Assembly (NCBI GenBank): GCA_029213305.1
Contig: JARGPA010000002.1
Span: 1-64,000 of the forward strand
Reading direction: 5' to 3'
DNA from: Phycisphaerales bacterium
GTDB lineage: Bacteria > Planctomycetota > Phycisphaerae > Phycisphaerales > UBA1924
DNA: 64,000 bases
This document shows positions 36,543 through 46,873 of the stretch, in pieces. The translations under genes and the position numbers were made by a program. The notes under the pieces were generated by a model that had not been told where the DNA came from, did not search any database, and saw nothing but the letters and a program-made list of their open reading frames with translations. How positions within the stretch are numbered: the first letter of the stretch is position 1; each line of letters starts with the position of its first letter.

Positions 36543-37292
36543 TCATCTCTGTTGCTTATTGAGCCGTCCGAGAACATCTTCGAGTTTATTTAATGCACCT
36601 TCAAGGTCCCATTCCTGTTCGGTTCGATCCCCAGTTGTGTTGGAGATCACACGGAGTTCGGCGCTACGAATCACCGGATCGATGCGCTTAGCTGCAAGTG
36701 AGACGGCTGCCCCTTCCATTGCTTCACAGATCGCACCTGTCGTCTTGAACACTTGCGACGCTCGTTCGTTTGTTCCTGAACAAATCGAGACACACGCGAT
36801 GGATCCAACATGGTCCGAAAATGATTTCAACCATTCGATCGTTTCTTGAGCATGTACACAACGATCTGTTCCATCTCCGAATATGGAGAAACCCATCTCG
36901 CTGCAAGAAACAAACTCATTCGGGGTTTGAACTCCATCGTCTGCGAACACTGATTCACTCGCACAAATCACATCCCCAATGTCACATCTCACCTTGTCGT
37001 TTGATTGTGATTGTGGGAGTGAACCTGCAATACCGATACTCAGCACCCCTATATGTCGTTCGGGGTCCAGGACTTTGGCGACGGCTCCCGCGGCGTTTGA
37101 TTTACCCACTCCTGTATGCACAAGATCAAAGCGATCATTGAGCTCACAACGTGCCCAATGCTTGGGTATCACAATCACATGCTTATCGAACGCGCTCAAA
37201 ACCGCGTTTACTTCCCTAGGCGCTGCGACAGCGAGCAACCAACGCTTGGAAATTTCATCATTCGTTTTGATATCAGGTTGCTCGGATTCCAT
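36543..37292 (-). CDS. mqnB: Futalosine hydrolase / MTA-SAH nucleosidase-like protein
   Basis: 249 residues of the purine nucleoside phosphorylase fold. The family marks GVGKSNAAGAV, GIAGSL, the base-contact region ICEAMEGAAV and the ribose/base E-L-R-V-I-S-N-T-T-G-D-R fit futalosine hydrolase better than MTA/SAH nucleosidase. Futalosine hydrolase releases hypoxanthine in the alternative menaquinone pathway. No other mqn gene is in the window, so the substrate is inferred from residues only. Confidence 0.82.
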   Translation of the reverse strand: MESEQPDIKTNDEISKRWLLAVAAPREVNAVLSAFDKHVIVIPKHWARCELNDRFDLVHTGVGKSNAAGAVAKVLDPERHIGVLSIGIAGSLPQSQSNDKVRCDIGDVICASESVFADDGVQTPNEFVSCSEMGFSIFGDGTDRCVHAQETIEWLKSFSDHVGSIACVSICSGTNERASQVFKTTGAICEAMEGAAVSLAAKRIDPVIRSAELRVISNTTGDRTEQEWDLEGALNKLEDVLGRLNKQQR

Positions 37293-37327
37293 TCTCTATC
37301 ATAGCAGACAGAGCAACTCGTTCGTTC

Positions 37328-38635
37328 TTACGCTGCTTGTTCTTCGTCTTCAATATCCCGATCTTCAGTAGAGTTGATCTCGTCGGGATTGAGCGTGTAG
37401 ATCCCGTTGCTCATTGATTTTTCAACCATTCTGAGATCGAATGAATGCTTATGTTTGGGATAGAAGTTATACGAACGAACGTCGATACCGTCTGCTTCGA
37501 CGATTTCAATCTCAGGATGCTCTTGAAGATTGATTACTTCAAACTCATCATCATCTTCGAATCGTGACACTTCTGATACAGTCGGCCGACACGGATCATG
37601 AGCATCCCAATCGGTTACAACTGCTTGCATTCCGTTTGAGAGTTCCACCATTGTCCCCGGCGCATAGGCAGGGCAAACACTGAGCAAGGATTGAAACACA
37701 ATCGGGTCCATCCATGATTGGTATGGTTCTTTCATCAACTCGTTGAGCGCATATACAGGCGGACGAGATTCGCGAGATGATTCTGAATCTCCAAGTGTGT
37801 ACGCAGGATGAACGAGTCGATCATACAAGTCTGCAACGAGTAAAATCCGTGCAAAGATATGAATCTTTGACCCTTCGATTCCTATCTCTCGACCATCGAA
37901 TAGTTTTCGCTTTGGGAAACCAGATCCATCAAACCGTTGATGATGATGAAGAACTGCTGAGGCTGCAGATGGTTCAACCTGCCCTTTGAGCATGTGGTAA
38001 CCGATCTTGACATGCTCTTGCCATTCGAGATCTGTTGCGTCATGATCTCTAGCCCATCGCTCTAGGGTTGATTGTTTGAGACGTGTCATACCAATATCGT
38101 GCAACATCGCTGCGACTCCCAAACTCGTTACATCTTTTGCGAGTCTTGCTGAGAGTCTTTTGCGTTCCCTGAGTAGATAAAAGCTCAAACGAAGTCCCAT
38201 GAGCATACATAGATAACCAACATTGGCTCCATGTCGAATCGCGGGGGAACCGGAATCTGCGATTTCGCCGATGAAGATTGCTGCTTCTGGGTCGTCGATT
38301 AAACGAGCCATGAGTAAGCCCATTGCTTGTTGGTAGTTTGTGTATTCCAGTCTCGCGTGCATGTCTCTACCCGCGTCAGAAAATGCATCTGCTACTCCAG
38401 ACACGATCTCAGCGCGAGAAGCCATGATTTTGGGCGAAACATACTTACTCACCATTTCCATGTTGGGATACTTAATCCACAACTCTGGGAGTTGGAGCTC
38501 GATCAATCGTTCGATTGTGCTCTGTTCGAGGATGGCGCCAGGCTTGAGCAACAACCGAGTTGATGCGCGAGGGTTATAGACTGGGAGCGCCAGTTCCATC
38601 CCCTCCTTTGCATGTGAAATCGGTACGCGCAGCAT
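37328..38635 (-). CDS. HD-GYP domain protein (c-di-GMP phosphodiesterase-like)
   Basis: 435 residues; ATG at 38635. An N-terminal LRVPISHAKEGMELALPVYN segment is the leader seen before many HD-GYP domains. The HD domain (about 120-290) has the metal motif HDIGMTRL, usually HDIGK, and HHHQRFDGSGFPK where the family has HH-x-x-x-DG-x-GYP; here the Tyr is Phe. These residues bind di-iron and open c-di-GMP. The C-terminal 90 residues are acidic with no known domain. Metal ligands appear kept, so activity is plausible, but the changed GYP loop may alter specificity. Confidence 0.87.
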   Translation of the reverse strand: MLRVPISHAKEGMELALPVYNPRASTRLLLKPGAILEQSTIERLIELQLPELWIKYPNMEMVSKYVSPKIMASRAEIVSGVADAFSDAGRDMHARLEYTNYQQAMGLLMARLIDDPEAAIFIGEIADSGSPAIRHGANVGYLCMLMGLRLSFYLLRERKRLSARLAKDVTSLGVAAMLHDIGMTRLKQSTLERWARDHDATDLEWQEHVKIGYHMLKGQVEPSAASAVLHHHQRFDGSGFPKRKLFDGREIGIEGSKIHIFARILLVADLYDRLVHPAYTLGDSESSRESRPPVYALNELMKEPYQSWMDPIVFQSLLSVCPAYAPGTMVELSNGMQAVVTDWDAHDPCRPTVSEVSRFEDDDEFEVINLQEHPEIEIVEADGIDVRSYNFYPKHKHSFDLRMVEKSMSNGIYTLNPDEINSTEDRDIEDEEQAA

Positions 38636-38742
38636 CCAAGTTCCTCGATCATGTATTGAAGATCATTCTTCGGATCCAGATGGACCCACATGAATCATCG
38701 GGCATTGAACTAGATAAGTTGATATGGATTGCGTGATCGGAC

Positions 38743-39693
38743 TCAAACGAGTTCAGGAAATATCAATGACACAACGACATAGAATATGTACGTTAATACA
38801 AAGAGAATGCCCAATACTCGCCCGATTACCGGACGCAACTGCATGATGAGCACGAAAGCTAAGCTCACTCCGAGCATAATCCAGATATGAATGTCCATCG
38901 AGTTAGGCATTGTCAAAGGGTGTATCAATGAAGTAATCCCTAAGACACTGAGTAGATTGAATATATTTGATCCGACAACATTTCCCACAGCCATCTCTGA
39001 ATCTTTGCTGATCGCTGCTCGGATTGTTGCTGCGAGTTCTGGAAGACTCGTACCAAACGCGACGACAGTAGTCCCAACCACTCCTGCAGGTACTCCGACA
39101 AGGAGTGCGAGCTCGCTTGCGCCATAAACTAGAGCTTTCGCTCCTAAACCAAGCCCGATGATTCCACCCAAAATTAAGAGAATATCGATCCATACGCGCT
39201 TTGGATGGGTGACAACTTCATCTCCTTCGTGCTCGATGTCAACTCTGTGTGCTTTGATGATAAAAAGCACATACCCCAGAAGCCCGAGAGCAAGAAGTCC
39301 GCCTTCAAAACGCGTGATCTGATGATCAACCATTAAAATCGAAGCCGCGATCGTAATCGCAAGTAAAATCGGAAGTTCGATTAAACGAACTCTGCGATGA
39401 ACTCCGATCGGGACCATCATTCCACCGACTCCGAGGATTAACAATATGTTTGCGATGTTTGACCCGACAACATTCCCAACCGCAAGATCAGGCACATTCT
39501 GAATCGCAGCCCCGATAGACGCAAAGAGTTCTGGCGCTGAAGTACCAAATGCAACAACTGTCACTCCGATTGCAAATGGACTTAAACCCATGACACGAGC
39601 AAGCTGTGCTGAGCCGCGCACAAGGATGTCTGCGCCTGCGATGAGTACAACCAACCCAATAATCAACATGAAGATCGCAATGAGTACACTCAA
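38743..39693 (-). CDS. Calcium/sodium antiporter (CaCA family, YrbG-like)
   Basis: 316 residues with about ten membrane helices in two inverted halves. The alpha repeats are plain: GNVVGSNIANILLILGVGG in the first half and GNVVGSNIFNLLSVLGITS in the second, each preceded by GTSAPEL or GTSLPEL. Exchanges Ca2+ for Na+ at the inner membrane. It overlaps the preceding lipoprotein-like gene by four bases. Confidence 0.95.
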   Translation of the reverse strand: MSVLIAIFMLIIGLVVLIAGADILVRGSAQLARVMGLSPFAIGVTVVAFGTSAPELFASIGAAIQNVPDLAVGNVVGSNIANILLILGVGGMMVPIGVHRRVRLIELPILLAITIAASILMVDHQITRFEGGLLALGLLGYVLFIIKAHRVDIEHEGDEVVTHPKRVWIDILLILGGIIGLGLGAKALVYGASELALLVGVPAGVVGTTVVAFGTSLPELAATIRAAISKDSEMAVGNVVGSNIFNLLSVLGITSLIHPLTMPNSMDIHIWIMLGVSLAFVLIMQLRPVIGRVLGILFVLTYIFYVVVSLIFPELV

Positions 39694-40859
39694 AGACCTG
39701 ACTCCTCTTGAGCATTATTCTCAGATCGAGGCAAGATAGAAAACCCACCTTCGAGTCGGGGTATAAACACAACAACTACCCGGATTGGTGCTTTTCTACT
39801 CTTGTTCAGCTGAGAAATTCGTGACCCAGGACTCGTCAACATTAACTCTCCAAGCGTTGACCCGATCGGTACCGAAGGCTCAAGATATTCTCTGTTTGAC
39901 GAACTAGATCGTGAGATGCTTTCATTTTCTGAACGAGAAGAAGTGTCAGAAAGAGCATCATCAGATTCTGTTGAAGATTGATCAGTTTCACTTGGTCCGA
40001 ATGAAGATTTTCTATTTTGCGATTCTGGCTCTTCTATCTTTGTCTGGAGCGTTTGAAGATCAGGAATAGTTCCCCAATCCATATCGGGAGATTCACCAAC
40101 AATCACAACTGCTTGCGATCCATCAAGACGCAATGACATCAGGAGATCATCTATCACTTGCCCATTTTCTTCGAGTACACGCGATTGTGGTTCGGTATAG
40201 AACCCGTTTCCTCGTGTACGAGAACTGTTTTCAATTTGCATTCCAAGTTCAAGTCGAACAACCGCTCCGATTCTCTCTGACGTAAAATCAGGTTCAATCC
40301 ATGAACGAGCAATCATGCTCGGCCTACCAAGCTCGATTTCTTTGAGTTGATCATCAACACGAACATACGAACTGGAGAGAGATCCTGCACGCACAATTGG
40401 ACGCCATTGCGCGAACTCGCCGAGCCATTGAACTTTGGTCGTCTGGACAGGTGTTAGTTGATCCAAAAACCCTTGTACCTCATCTACGGGAATAGCAACT
40501 ATGCGATATCCCCATTCCCTCCAATCGAGTAAGTCCTTAGATTGGAATGGGCTTTGATGACTTGAAGAACTGTTTTCGTCTACTACATCTTCAGAAAACT
40601 GGTAACTGTTGAGCAATCGTGTCGCGTCCCAGGTTGTGTCATCAACAACCCAGAGTCTGATTTCCAATCCTCGCGTCGATGCAGAATCAATTGGCAATGG
40701 CGCACCTGTAACGGAACCATCTTCAACTGATGCTAACTCGATTCTCTCTGCAGGCGCAAAGAACTTGACTACTTTACAACCCGACGAGAAAAACATCGAC
40801 CCTACAAGGAGCGACGCGATTACAAAGAAAACGAGTTGGCTTCGAATACAACTATGCAT
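39690..40859 (-). CDS. Secreted or lipoprotein-like protein of unknown function
   Basis: 389 residues from the ATG at 40859, which overlaps the upstream LOG-family stop by eight bases; longer ATG options at 40868 and 40889 overlap more. A hydrophobic signal (about 5-25) ends at SSGC, a weak lipobox. A middle part with beta strands (about 110-250) and a Ser/Glu-rich linker (about 285-320) are followed by PIGSTLGELMLTSPGSRISQL and a V-V-V-F-I-P strand. No domain recognised. Its coupling to the antiporter (four-base overlap) and the LOG gene suggests one transcript of three genes. Confidence 0.7.
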   Translation of the reverse strand: MHSCIRSQLVFFVIASLLVGSMFFSSGCKVVKFFAPAERIELASVEDGSVTGAPLPIDSASTRGLEIRLWVVDDTTWDATRLLNSYQFSEDVVDENSSSSHQSPFQSKDLLDWREWGYRIVAIPVDEVQGFLDQLTPVQTTKVQWLGEFAQWRPIVRAGSLSSSYVRVDDQLKEIELGRPSMIARSWIEPDFTSERIGAVVRLELGMQIENSSRTRGNGFYTEPQSRVLEENGQVIDDLLMSLRLDGSQAVVIVGESPDMDWGTIPDLQTLQTKIEEPESQNRKSSFGPSETDQSSTESDDALSDTSSRSENESISRSSSSNREYLEPSVPIGSTLGELMLTSPGSRISQLNKSRKAPIRVVVVFIPRLEGGFSILPRSENNAQEESGL

Positions 40860-42021
40860 CAATTGCATCAAACGAGTTGATCCGATCAATCAATGAACGG
40901 ATAAGACCATACTTGTAACGGGTATGAGTAAATACAATTCTTGGAAGATCTAGATGATCTCGCTCTTGTGGATATGCATCACACTGAACGATCTTGCCCT
41001 TCTTGACAAGCACAGAGAACTCTTCGTTGAGTGTTTCAATATCTTCATCGCGTAATGGTTTCTTAATTCTGATGATTAGATCATCACGCACATATCGGGA
41101 CGAATGATAGTTTTTGTAGAAATTGAACACATGGTCTGCAGCATCTTGTGGATTCTTTGCGATGTAGTACAAACTAAAATCTTCTTGACTAATCCAACCT
41201 CGCCCCGCGAGCTGTTGACGCACATACCGATCCCAACCTTCCCAGTATGATCCGTTATCACCTTCATAGTCGCCGTCGATGAACACGATGGGGACCATGC
41301 TTGCTTTACCCGTTTGGACAAGCGTCAGTGTTTCGAAAGTCTCATCGAGTGTTCCGAATCCCCCTGGGAAACAAACGACTGCTTCTGCTTGAGACAGGAA
41401 CATGAGTTTCCGAGTAAAGAAGTATCGGAAGTTGATGAGTTTTTCATCGCCTGTAATGTATTCATTTGCGGTTGTCTCAAACGGGAGATGAATTGCAACT
41501 CCGAAGCTTGCTTCGCGGCCTGGCCCTTCATGACCGGCTTTCATAATTCCGTCACCAGCGCCTGTAATGCTCATCCATCCTGCTTGAGCCATGAGTTTGG
41601 AAAACTCAACTGCTGCTTTGTAGTCGGGATGATCTTCGGGAGTTCTTGCAGAACCGAAAATCGTTACCTTGTGTGAATCTGCATATTCTCCGAAGACTCG
41701 ATATGCGTATCGCATTTCTTTCATCGAAGCAGTCATCAACTTGAGTTCGCCTGTATCTCGTCCATCAGGAATGAGTTTGAGTGCAGCCGTCATCAACTCA
41801 CGGACGAGCTTTGAATCGTAATCATCTGATTTTCCTGCGACTAAGTCGAGCAACTCGATGAGTCGATCCTGTACCTCTCCATCATCTGCTCTGCGTACTT
41901 GCGCAGGTTCGATTGGAGCTGCAAGCTCACTCTTAGGTTGTGTACTGCTCGGTGGATCAAGCTCGACCCTGTTATGTTCTTTCGCCATTGAGTATCCGTT
42001 CTTTGTTCTGAGATCACGCAT
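40852..42021 (-). CDS. LOG family (TIGR00730-type) nucleotide-binding protein
   Basis: 389 residues. The Rossmann-like domain has the family signature PGGFGTLDETFE and the earlier GSARTPEDHPDY and ITGAGDGIMKAGHEG motifs. LOG proteins hydrolyse nucleoside monophosphates such as cytokinin ribotides or purine/pyrimidine nucleotides (PpnN-like). The C-terminal 120 residues exceed the short plant LOG length, closer to the longer bacterial forms. Start may instead be the ATG 11 codons later (41988); neither has a strong ribosome site. Confidence 0.87.
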   Translation of the reverse strand: MRDLRTKNGYSMAKEHNRVELDPPSSTQPKSELAAPIEPAQVRRADDGEVQDRLIELLDLVAGKSDDYDSKLVRELMTAALKLIPDGRDTGELKLMTASMKEMRYAYRVFGEYADSHKVTIFGSARTPEDHPDYKAAVEFSKLMAQAGWMSITGAGDGIMKAGHEGPGREASFGVAIHLPFETTANEYITGDEKLINFRYFFTRKLMFLSQAEAVVCFPGGFGTLDETFETLTLVQTGKASMVPIVFIDGDYEGDNGSYWEGWDRYVRQQLAGRGWISQEDFSLYYIAKNPQDAADHVFNFYKNYHSSRYVRDDLIIRIKKPLRDEDIETLNEEFSVLVKKGKIVQCDAYPQERDHLDLPRIVFTHTRYKYGLIRSLIDRINSFDAIDA

Positions 42022-42144
42022 AATTCCGTTGCGTGTTTGAATTCAATCATTTCAATCGTAGTTTGAACTGAGAATTTGAATGGGGATTCTATGTCTCCCA
42101 TCGTGATGAAAACATGATCTTCACAAGATCGTTGCTTGCTTGCT

Positions 42145-45100
42145 CTAATCGCTCCTATCAGCTCTGTTTTCGTACTCTTTGACCCAATCCCACGCGTCTG
42201 GATCATTTGATGGATCTTGCTTGTTTGGAAGATGGACTCGATCTCGTTCTTTACGCACTAAACTCGCTCGGTTTGCTTCTACTTGTTCCTCAACTTCGAG
42301 TAATCGTCTTTTTTGATCAGATATTGGTGCCCCGAGCATTGCATTGATCAATCGTATTGTTGATCCAAACTGTTGAGCTGAATATTTTAGTTTTCCCATC
42401 TGACCACTGACTCGGACTGTGATCAGTTCGTCTCGTAGTTCTTCGAGTAACTCAGAGACAATCGGGATCGGTTTCACTGATCGTGATCGGAATCGCAGAT
42501 CTACATTACGAGTGAGCCAATCCATTGTCCCATACCCAAGGATTTCGATCCGCTTTGACGATGCGCTTAATCTCTCAAACGCGAGGGAATCTCCATCGAT
42601 GTAAAACGAGGCTTCTGCTAAATCCAAAGGTGATCCCGCGGGGAGTGACAAGTTGCTCACTTCTAACAGATTGATCGAACCTGGAAGAGCAAAAATTGAT
42701 CCACCCGATATTTGTGCTAACCCTCGGCCTGATCGCTTTGAAGGATCATCGACTGGACCTGTCATTGTGAGATCCGCGATCATCGCGCCCTTTGAGAGAT
42801 CGTCGCCGAGACTCCATGAGGAAAGCACAGTCATGAATCCAGGTCGAGGCGGCCCAACAAGCCCCTCTGGGGGTAACAAGAAATCATCAAACACTGGCGC
42901 AGCGCGCACACCTGAAGCATGCACTTCCATCCAGTAATAAGGAATTCCATCGTTCCCAGGTCGAATCTGAGCACTCCCTGCTATTTGGCCGCCATGCATT
43001 CCTGCTCGAATTTCAGGTACAAGTACAACCCCAGGATTATCTGCATCTCCAATGATTGACACTTCTGCATCGTGGATCCGCATCAATCCTGCTCGGAGTC
43101 TTGACGCGTCGAGACTTACTTCATATCCGACTTGTTGCCCTGTCCCCTCGACTCGGAACCCAAGATCTCCTGAAATACCAGTTATGGGTAATCCAATCAA
43201 CGCGCTCCCATCGATGAGATTTGCTGCGCCTTCAATTCGAAAACTTTGTTCACTACTTCCGATCGCGGCTGCATGGATCTCAAGATCGTTGATCTCAACA
43301 GGTCCTGCAGATTTGATTGATAATCGATCAATCACGCGATCAATCGTGTTGGGCATGATTGCTCGAACTGGACCACCCAGTAGATCACCCTTTGCGTTTA
43401 TTGACAAATCGACGGCGAGTCCAGACTTCTCGTCGAGTGCCCATTTCCCATCAACTCCAAGAGTAGTCGTGTTGTCGCTTGCTTGGATGTTACTTATTGT
43501 GCCTTCGAATCCGTTAAACAGGACTGCTCCACTGACATCATTAAACATCGCTGACTCGTCGCCCATCTCCAACGAGATCATTTTGGGTTGTAATGACCCT
43601 TCAACAAGTGTGGGGACAAAGCTAATCGATTGATTCTTTGCAGGTGTTCGATGCATTCCTAACTTTGGAGAAAGCACAACATCGAGATCGAATCGGCCTC
43701 CGAGTTTGTGCTCTCTCATCCAAGATTCGTTCTCGCCCGATTTGGTAAGCTGATCTACTACACCCAATGTGATTGGAGAATCGAACAAGCCGTTTAGATA
43801 TTCAACCCTGAGTGATTCGGTTTGAGTGAGTTCGATCATTCTCCCGGATCGTGCAAGAGGTAGCGATCCATCAAGAGATAATGTCCCGGCGTCGCCGCGG
43901 TCAGACCTGATTGATACTCGCACGCCGTCAAACTCAACTCTTGGTTCTTGTGTGAGTTCAAACTTGGAACGACCCCAAGATGAACCAACTCGATACCGTG
44001 ATCCGTTAAAATCAAACCCGAGTTGATCAATGCGATCGATAGTAAAAATAGAGTCGATCGTTCCGCCGACGACACCTTCGAGTTGAGCGCTCACCCCAAG
44101 CACTCCATCGGGATTTAATTTTTCTTTCTTCTCTAACAAATCGCGAGCAAGCTTGGGTGAGATCACGGCGATCGCATGTTCGAGCGGCATTGCTAAATCA
44201 ACGCCGTCGGCGTAGGCAGTTGCGAAAAGCTGAGGCCCTGGCAATGGTGGACCATCATCCGTAGGCAAAAGCCCGTTCACTCGACGGATCCCACCGATCC
44301 CTCTTCGTTTTGTCGGCAATGTCAGTTGAGTAAGCACATCAATCGGAGTTGGCGCCAACGGTTGTTCAGGTGATGAAAGTAAACCGTCGAGATTGACGAT
44401 GATCATCTCTTCAGTCACATAGATCGTTCCGTAAAGCTGATCGAGCGCGAGAGGATCTGCGCCCATTGCTCCTGTTTCGTAGTTCCTATCACTCTCGATT
44501 GGGGAATTGAGTAGTTTCATCGGCCGAGCAGTTCCTGAGAGAATAGTTGACTCGACATCGTACCCAAGATGCCCATCGGATCGAGGTCCAATATGTGCCT
44601 CGCATTCCATGGTCCCTCCGAGTCTTAGACGATCTAAAATTCGACGAAGGGATACATCATCTGGGTCTTCACTCTGTTTGTCGTAATACCCTGGGATCGC
44701 TGCAATCAGTCTTGAATCAATTGGAAACTCATGAGCAAAGATATCAATCAAGGGTTTTGAGTTGGACTTCGTCATGTCCATGTTCACTTCAACTGAAGCC
44801 CATCCACCCTGGAGTCCGGTGTACTTACCCCCTTTGAGTTCAACACTTTTTTCAGTGATCACGATCTCGATATCACGAGCGCGAATCGGGAGAGGGAAGT
44901 GCCCTGGAACTAAACCCGCATTTGGTAGTTTCACGAGCACATCTGTTGTCCAACGATCATCAGAAGGGCGCTCAGGATGACGAACGAGTTGCACATCGAT
45001 GTTGGCAGATCCGCCAAAATCAAACACAGGTGATTCAAGTTGAAGATCTATATCAGAAAGACTCCTTGCTAATGCACGTTTGTCTTCACTCGAACCATCA

Positions 45101-46743
45101 ACTCCATCAACCCAACTATTCAATCGATCCCAAGTTTGTCGGCGAAGATCCCCGAGTTCATCTGCATCAGATTGTGTAAGGATCAATCCTTCATTGAGTA
45201 GATGCCCATGAGCTTCATCGTTGAAGAGTGCGCCAATGAGTTCCTTTTGATCATCATTAAGTGCTCGCATGAGATGATCGTCGATCCCGACCCCTTGCAC
45301 TTTGAGATCGAGTGTCACAACTGATTTTTCACCTAATGGAGAGAACAACCCATTTGCAAGTAAGGTTGCGCCGTCTGGGCCAACTCCGGATATCTCTCGT
45401 ACAACCAGTTTGTCTGGATCAAACTCAATAGTCCCATTCAAATCATGGAAGGGATACTTGAACTTCTTGTAGATTGCTTTCCCATTAGAGAGTTGAGCAA
45501 CGCCGGAGACTTTGACTGAACGATCATTTGGATCATCAGAACGAGCGATAAATACTTCTGCGTGTACATCCGCCTCTGGTCGCTCAAATCGTTCGAGCTT
45601 TGCAATTACATTCTCAGGGAGAAACTTCGCCGGTTTAAACTGTGAATCGAGTCTGAAGTCTGTAACAAGCTTTGCTTCAAACGGGCTTGTGGTATCAAGT
45701 CCTTTATAGTCGAGCACAACATCGTATTCGAGTTCATCGATCACACCATGAATGTCTGCTTTGAGTCCAAGTGTCCCGAATCGGATTACCCCTCGGGTCT
45801 GTCTCATCCGTAATGGATCCGCTTCCCCGATGGTGCTCAAATTAGAAGGTGATTCATCGATCGGAAGACTGATCGCAACTCCATCAAGCGTGAGAACGAT
45901 CTCAATCAGTCCATCATTTGAGATGTGAAATCTGGTAGGAGCAAGCTCTCCTGAAAGGGCTAATCGTTGGTAGATATCTCTTGATCGACTTGGGACTATT
46001 TCTGCAGGCCAATCTTCTAAACGGACTCCATCAAGGACGCCGTCAACTCCATCAGATGAGAGTTGACCTGTGAGTCCGATTGAACCTCTTCGTCTTGAAG
46101 AGTTACTCGACAAACTCGATTCAACTGGTAACGCAACAAACTCGAATCCAGATATTCCGTCGCTGGTTTGTTCAGTTAATCTACCGTTGATTGATAGTTC
46201 GCGAAGGACTCGATAATCTGTCGCGTTGTGTTCTGCGATTTGCAATAACCCGTTCCGGATTTCCATCGCGGGGGTTGAGCCGCCGCCGGATCCTTTTTTA
46301 AACGCGATTTCTGCGAGATTGAGCACACCTGAATCAATATCTTGACTCACACGGACGATCGGCTTCTCTATGAAAATCGAACGAACTTGATCGGATCCGC
46401 GGATGATGCCCCACCAGTTGACTTCGATTGTTGCTCGTTCTAACTCAATCAATGATCCAGCTCGATGATCAATCGTTGAGGATTGACATGTTGCATCGAG
46501 AATGACGACTTCCCCTGTCGGCATGAGCTTGATTGAACCTGTAGAGACTCCAACCCCGAGTTGATCCTCAAGGATGGGTTCAACGATGAACTTCATCACA
46601 GAAGTTTGTCCGATAACTAAAACCGTCGCGACAAGCATGAGTGGGACAATCAACAACAACCAGAGCGCACGCCGACGCCAGCTGCGCTTCTTTTTCGATT
46701 TTTTAACATCGAGCTGTATTTGCGATCGATCCGTATCTGTCAC
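42145..46743 (-). CDS. Very large AsmA/DUF3971-like membrane-anchored protein
   Basis: 1532 residues from a GTG at 46743 with AAGAGG upstream. A basic N-terminus, one membrane helix (about 26-45), then an AsmA-like opening (EPILEDQLGVGVSTGSIKLM, IEVNWWGIIRGSDQVRSIFIEKPIVRVSQD). The remainder is long beta-rich repeats of the bridge-like lipid transfer type (YhdP, TamB, AsmA), ending in a C-terminal domain with GSIFALPGSINLLEVSNL, close to DUF3971/AsmA-like C-terminal domains. Such proteins are thought to carry phospholipids between inner and outer membranes. It stands alone between LOG and the divergent radA gene. Confidence 0.8.
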   Translation of the reverse strand: MTDTDRSQIQLDVKKSKKKRSWRRRALWLLLIVPLMLVATVLVIGQTSVMKFIVEPILEDQLGVGVSTGSIKLMPTGEVVILDATCQSSTIDHRAGSLIELERATIEVNWWGIIRGSDQVRSIFIEKPIVRVSQDIDSGVLNLAEIAFKKGSGGGSTPAMEIRNGLLQIAEHNATDYRVLRELSINGRLTEQTSDGISGFEFVALPVESSLSSNSSRRRGSIGLTGQLSSDGVDGVLDGVRLEDWPAEIVPSRSRDIYQRLALSGELAPTRFHISNDGLIEIVLTLDGVAISLPIDESPSNLSTIGEADPLRMRQTRGVIRFGTLGLKADIHGVIDELEYDVVLDYKGLDTTSPFEAKLVTDFRLDSQFKPAKFLPENVIAKLERFERPEADVHAEVFIARSDDPNDRSVKVSGVAQLSNGKAIYKKFKYPFHDLNGTIEFDPDKLVVREISGVGPDGATLLANGLFSPLGEKSVVTLDLKVQGVGIDDHLMRALNDDQKELIGALFNDEAHGHLLNEGLILTQSDADELGDLRRQTWDRLNSWVDGVDGSSEDKRALARSLSDIDLQLESPVFDFGGSANIDVQLVRHPERPSDDRWTTDVLVKLPNAGLVPGHFPLPIRARDIEIVITEKSVELKGGKYTGLQGGWASVEVNMDMTKSNSKPLIDIFAHEFPIDSRLIAAIPGYYDKQSEDPDDVSLRRILDRLRLGGTMECEAHIGPRSDGHLGYDVESTILSGTARPMKLLNSPIESDRNYETGAMGADPLALDQLYGTIYVTEEMIIVNLDGLLSSPEQPLAPTPIDVLTQLTLPTKRRGIGGIRRVNGLLPTDDGPPLPGPQLFATAYADGVDLAMPLEHAIAVISPKLARDLLEKKEKLNPDGVLGVSAQLEGVVGGTIDSIFTIDRIDQLGFDFNGSRYRVGSSWGRSKFELTQEPRVEFDGVRVSIRSDRGDAGTLSLDGSLPLARSGRMIELTQTESLRVEYLNGLFDSPITLGVVDQLTKSGENESWMREHKLGGRFDLDVVLSPKLGMHRTPAKNQSISFVPTLVEGSLQPKMISLEMGDESAMFNDVSGAVLFNGFEGTISNIQASDNTTTLGVDGKWALDEKSGLAVDLSINAKGDLLGGPVRAIMPNTIDRVIDRLSIKSAGPVEINDLEIHAAAIGSSEQSFRIEGAANLIDGSALIGLPITGISGDLGFRVEGTGQQVGYEVSLDASRLRAGLMRIHDAEVSIIGDADNPGVVLVPEIRAGMHGGQIAGSAQIRPGNDGIPYYWMEVHASGVRAAPVFDDFLLPPEGLVGPPRPGFMTVLSSWSLGDDLSKGAMIADLTMTGPVDDPSKRSGRGLAQISGGSIFALPGSINLLEVSNLSLPAGSPLDLAEASFYIDGDSLAFERLSASSKRIEILGYGTMDWLTRNVDLRFRSRSVKPIPIVSELLEELRDELITVRVSGQMGKLKYSAQQFGSTIRLINAMLGAPISDQKRRLLEVEEQVEANRASLVRKERDRVHLPNKQDPSNDPDAWDWVKEYENRADRSD

Positions 46744-46873
46744 ATGTGCCTCTTACACCCACCACCTTCAGAGCATCATCCAACAGTACTATAGGTTCTT
46801 AGATCGCATAAATACCCACAAAATACCCAAACATCAACCTCTCAAACCAGTCTTATCTATCTATACTAGACTC

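Noticed and set aside
46574-46873. Upstream extension of RadA to 46574
   Set aside because: It lies within the divergent AsmA-like gene and lacks the zinc-finger start; the ATG at 46874 is right.
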